Part shown: positions 61,378 to 64,000 of the stretch, piece by piece
Numbering within the stretch: position 1 is the first letter of the stretch
Layout of the letters: each line of letters begins with the position of its first letter
Source: Dorea sp. 5-2
GTDB taxonomy: Bacteria; Bacillota; Clostridia; Lachnospirales; Lachnospiraceae
NCBI RefSeq assembly: GCF_000403455.2
Contig: NZ_KE159726.1
Coordinates: 126,400-190,399, forward strand
DNA: 64,000 nt
Reading direction: 5' to 3'
Position numbers and translations under genes: made by a program
Notes under the pieces: model-generated
The model's database searches: none
Seen by the model: only the letters and a program-made list of their open reading frames with translations
What the model was told of the DNA's origin: nothing

Positions 61378-64000
61378 TTACAAAGTATCATCCTTGATCA
61401 TTGTAATAATATTTTCCCGTCCAAGCCGGATCCCTCCGACTGCATAAGCCCCAACGATCGCCAGAAGGATCAGTACGGTATATCCGGTCAGCACGCCGTA
61501 TGGGGCGAAGGGCAGGTATTCCGGCAATGAGATTTCCGTAACGGTAAGCAATGCCGCCAGTACGATGACCTGAACCGGAAGGGAGTAGAGCAATGGTTTT
61601 AAGCCTAGCGTCAATCCTTCCAGAAGCAGCAGCTTCCATAACTGCCGGGGAGACAGTCCGACGGATTTCAGCATGGCGAATTCCTGCCGCCGCTGCCGGA
61701 GGTTGCCAGAGATGCTTGACCATACGTTGGACAGCCCGATCACGGCGAGGAAGGCGGTCAGGAAGGTGACGACTAAGTTCAGGACGTTCTGTGTGTTCTG
61801 GTTAAGTTCCTCCCTCTCGGCAAGGTTTGTCAAGTGGTAATCGCCGCTTCCGTAAAAGCTTGAGATCACTTCCTCCATCTGCCGGGTAGTCCGGCGGATT
61901 GCAGAAGTGTCAGGCATAGAGGCAGCCGTGGGGGAGGCGCTATCCTTACGTTCTGTCCAGAACACTCCATTTATCACCTGTGTGGAATTCCGCCTGCGTT
62001 CACAGCAGGATTCGCCAAGTTGCAGGACATGTTCCATCGGCATGATCACGGCAAGCGTAAAATTGGAAAGCCCCATGGTTTCCATCGGCAGTTCTTTCGC
62101 CAGATTCCCGACAGTTACCGTAAATTCAAGATCACCTTCAATCTCATCCGTATTTTTCTCCGTAAATGTCAGCTTTTGCCCTTCATGGATATCCAGCAGT
62201 TCCCGGTAAAGCACGTGTTTACGCGTACTGTTTTCCGGGTCTTTGGTATAATTGTAGAGGATCGCCCGTGAAGGGTCGTCGAAATAAGGCTGAGGCGCAA
62301 CGCCTATATGCTCGCAGTAATCACGGAAACTGTCCGCTTCTAAGCCATAAATGACCGACTGGATCCGATATTTCCCGTCCCGCCGGATCGGAGAATATTT
62401 CTTCTTTGCAATAATCTGCTCAATGCCGCCGAGATTCGTGTTGATATCCTCAGAGATATCCGCCTGATCGATCCATGTGGCACAGGGCATGGAGTCATGG
62501 ATCATGGATTTTGTGACGCCGTTTACTTTTTTTAACTGCCGGATCGCCTCCATGTCCGGTTCCCGCCCGTCGCTGATTGAGAGAAAAATGTGTCCGCTCT
62601 TGCTTGGGTCTGTCCGGAAAACGGCGTCGTTTGCGTCATTTACCGTAATCGCATATTGAAAGACTGTCAGCAGCAGGAAGGACATGCACAGAGAAATAGT
62701 CGCCATCCGATAAGAGCGTCTTCTTGCGGAAACGGCGTTGGCGGCAAGCTCTCCTGTGATCCCGGGAAAATGAAACTTGCTGCGCTTACCAAAGGTTCCT
62801 TCTTGCTTTAAGGCTTCGATCGGCAGCATCTTCGCCGCCTTTTTTGCCGGAATCCGTGCGGAAAGCCATGCGGTCAAAAGTGACAGCAGGATAGCGGGAA
62901 GGATGGCGGGAAGCCCGTAGGTCACGACGATGTCCGGCGCGTCTCTTCCAAGGTCGTTGGAGGCGTTGATCAACTGGAACAGTTTCAGGTTCAGGAACCA
63001 GCCTGCCAAGAGCCCTGGCGCAAGAGGGAGGGCAGATAAGAGCAGGGCTTCGGACTGGACCGTCTTCTTGATCTGCTTTGGAGTCGCCCCCACTCCGGCG
63101 AAGGTGCAAAGTTGTACCAGTTTCTCATTGACAGACATGACAAACGCGTTATGGATGACCAATACGAATACACCTACCAGAAATACCGCGAATAAAAGGA
63201 ACATCAGCGGGATTGCCAGGCCGCTCAGGTGTGTGGGCATTCCTTTTACCGACGGGGCAAGGATGCCATGGACAGCCAACAGCCCGGTGTTGTAACGGAG
63301 GGTGTATTCGCCGTATTCGTCTGGTTCGTATCCGATCGCCCTGGCAAGGGCAGGAAGTTCCCGGTAGGTGCCTCGCATCGGATGAAAACGCAGATAGACC
63401 GTGATCGTATCGTCGGGAAGGATGGATGCTTCGTCAAGCCCCGTCAAGCCGGTATATGCGGGCACGGCGGAGGATGTGGTGACGTCCATGACGCCGACGA
63501 TGGTGTAGGTCTTGGTCCCGGTCTCTTCAAATACTTCCCCTTCGCGGTAGGGTTCGGTGTCCTCACAGGGCTGCCCGCCGTAGGTACGGCGCCCGACAGG
63601 GAGGGTCAGTGTGTCGCCGATGTGCGTGCCTGGATGGTCTTCAAAATATTGTTTGGACAGCACGAGTTCGGACTCGGAAGCGGGAACTCTTCCTTCGGTG
63701 ATGCTGTTCTTTTCCGGCATAGAGTCCCAGTATTCTTGATTGGCTCCCCTGAAAATAAGATAGGACCTGGGGTTTGTATTTTTCGGGACAGCCCTGTCAG
63801 GCTTAGTAGTAGGATCGGGGAGTTTCGCTGTCATCCAATCTCCTTTGATCAGTACGGCTGAGACGGAGGCGTAATTCTTTATCTGTTCCAGAGATCCGCC
63901 GGGCGCACCGTCAAAAAGCTCCCCGTGCCAGTCCCCGTTATGCCATTTTTCAAGAACCACGGCGTCCGTCCACATGGTATAGACTAAGCCGCAGAAGCAG
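61378..64000 (-). CDS. FtsX-type ABC permease, 5' end beyond the window
   Basis: At least 865 residues; the frame stays open to the window edge (CFCGLVYTMWTDAVV), so the true start lies outside. Four-plus-four helix layout: an extracytoplasmic domain first, then helices around LFAVFLVGVFVLVIHNAFVM with the first FtsX motif (QLCTFAGVGATPKQIKKTV), a second large domain, and a C-terminal FtsX unit (RQRRQEFAMLKSVGLSPRQLWKLLLLEG; AVGGIRLGRENIITMIKDDTL). It resembles exporter permeases of the MacB/Bce class. Its ATPase gene is probably upstream, outside the window. Confidence 0.82.
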   Translation of the reverse strand, partial: CFCGLVYTMWTDAVVLEKWHNGDWHGELFDGAPGGSLEQIKNYASVSAVLIKGDWMTAKLPDPTTKPDRAVPKNTNPRSYLIFRGANQEYWDSMPEKNSITEGRVPASESELVLSKQYFEDHPGTHIGDTLTLPVGRRTYGGQPCEDTEPYREGEVFEETGTKTYTIVGVMDVTTSSAVPAYTGLTGLDEASILPDDTITVYLRFHPMRGTYRELPALARAIGYEPDEYGEYTLRYNTGLLAVHGILAPSVKGMPTHLSGLAIPLMFLLFAVFLVGVFVLVIHNAFVMSVNEKLVQLCTFAGVGATPKQIKKTVQSEALLLSALPLAPGLLAGWFLNLKLFQLINASNDLGRDAPDIVVTYGLPAILPAILLSLLTAWLSARIPAKKAAKMLPIEALKQEGTFGKRSKFHFPGITGELAANAVSARRRSYRMATISLCMSFLLLTVFQYAITVNDANDAVFRTDPSKSGHIFLSISDGREPDMEAIRQLKKVNGVTKSMIHDSMPCATWIDQADISEDINTNLGGIEQIIAKKKYSPIRRDGKYRIQSVIYGLEADSFRDYCEHIGVAPQPYFDDPSRAILYNYTKDPENSTRKHVLYRELLDIHEGQKLTFTEKNTDEIEGDLEFTVTVGNLAKELPMETMGLSNFTLAVIMPMEHVLQLGESCCERRRNSTQVINGVFWTERKDSASPTAASMPDTSAIRRTTRQMEEVISSFYGSGDYHLTNLAEREELNQNTQNVLNLVVTFLTAFLAVIGLSNVWSSISGNLRQRRQEFAMLKSVGLSPRQLWKLLLLEGLTLGLKPLLYSLPVQVIVLAALLTVTEISLPEYLPFAPYGVLTGYTVLILLAIVGAYAVGGIRLGRENIITMIKDDTL

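Noticed and set aside
63229-63861. 210-codon plus-strand frame opposite the last permease
   Set aside because: Antisense of a strongly supported FtsX-type permease with clear motifs.

Overview
The window looks like a chromosomal segment of a gut-type Lachnospiraceae bacterium (Clostridium cluster XIVa, in the Dorea / Clostridium scindens / Blautia neighbourhood). This rests on gene content and protein style: a stand-alone archaeal-type IMP cyclohydrolase beside a separate AICAR transformylase, a four-subunit 2-oxoacid:ferredoxin oxidoreductase, a VaFE-repeat adhesin, a split M20-peptidase locus, strong AGGAGG ribosome binding sites and moderate GC in the core. The genus is inference.

Bases 1-12400 are an accessory region made mostly of wreckage. 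An IS1595-type element fills 1-1132 exactly and has cut an ABC-2 permease gene. After it come remnants of a MutS-family ATPase, a tyrosine integrase, an IS200-type transposase with a broken HUH motif, a subtilase, a Gabija-like defence system (gajA and gajB fragments) and a GH31 glycosidase. Inside this debris sit an intact S41-peptidase lipoprotein and an AT-rich pair (AAA ATPase plus a small DTDG protein) that may be a defence module. A complete recombinase-in-trio element (three overlapping tyrosine recombinase genes) has inserted into a DDE transposase gene; both halves of the target reading frame survive, so the junctions can be read to the base.

Bases 12400-34000 are ordinary chromosome: a LysR-controlled M20 amidohydrolase/MFS unit; an Lsa-like ABC-F protein with a uORF/attenuator leader; ridA-rarA-ogt; the two last purine genes; glmM; a YitT-type membrane protein; enolase; a PilZ protein followed by an IspD/TarI-like cytidylyltransferase, a zinc dehydrogenase and a small prepilin peptidase; a DEAD-box helicase; ybjQ; dapB; tRNA-Pro(GGG); and a second PilZ protein.

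Bases 34000-64000 hold a 1267-residue wall-anchored adhesin; a gamma-delta-alpha-beta oxidoreductase operon ending in a sodium:amino-acid symporter; a third PilZ protein; a YtpQ-like protein with a HAD phosphatase; uppP; an amino-acid ABC transporter whose binding protein appears circularly permuted; two consecutive response-regulator/histidine-kinase pairs leading into a BceAB-type ABC exporter; and a five-gene locus (DUF5058 membrane protein, second membrane protein, two M20 hydrolases, PrpR/GGDEF/HTH-like regulator) behind a strong promoter. That locus reads as an uncharacterised uptake-and-hydrolysis system for peptides or N-acyl amino acids. The right edge cuts through another FtsX-type permease on the minus strand.
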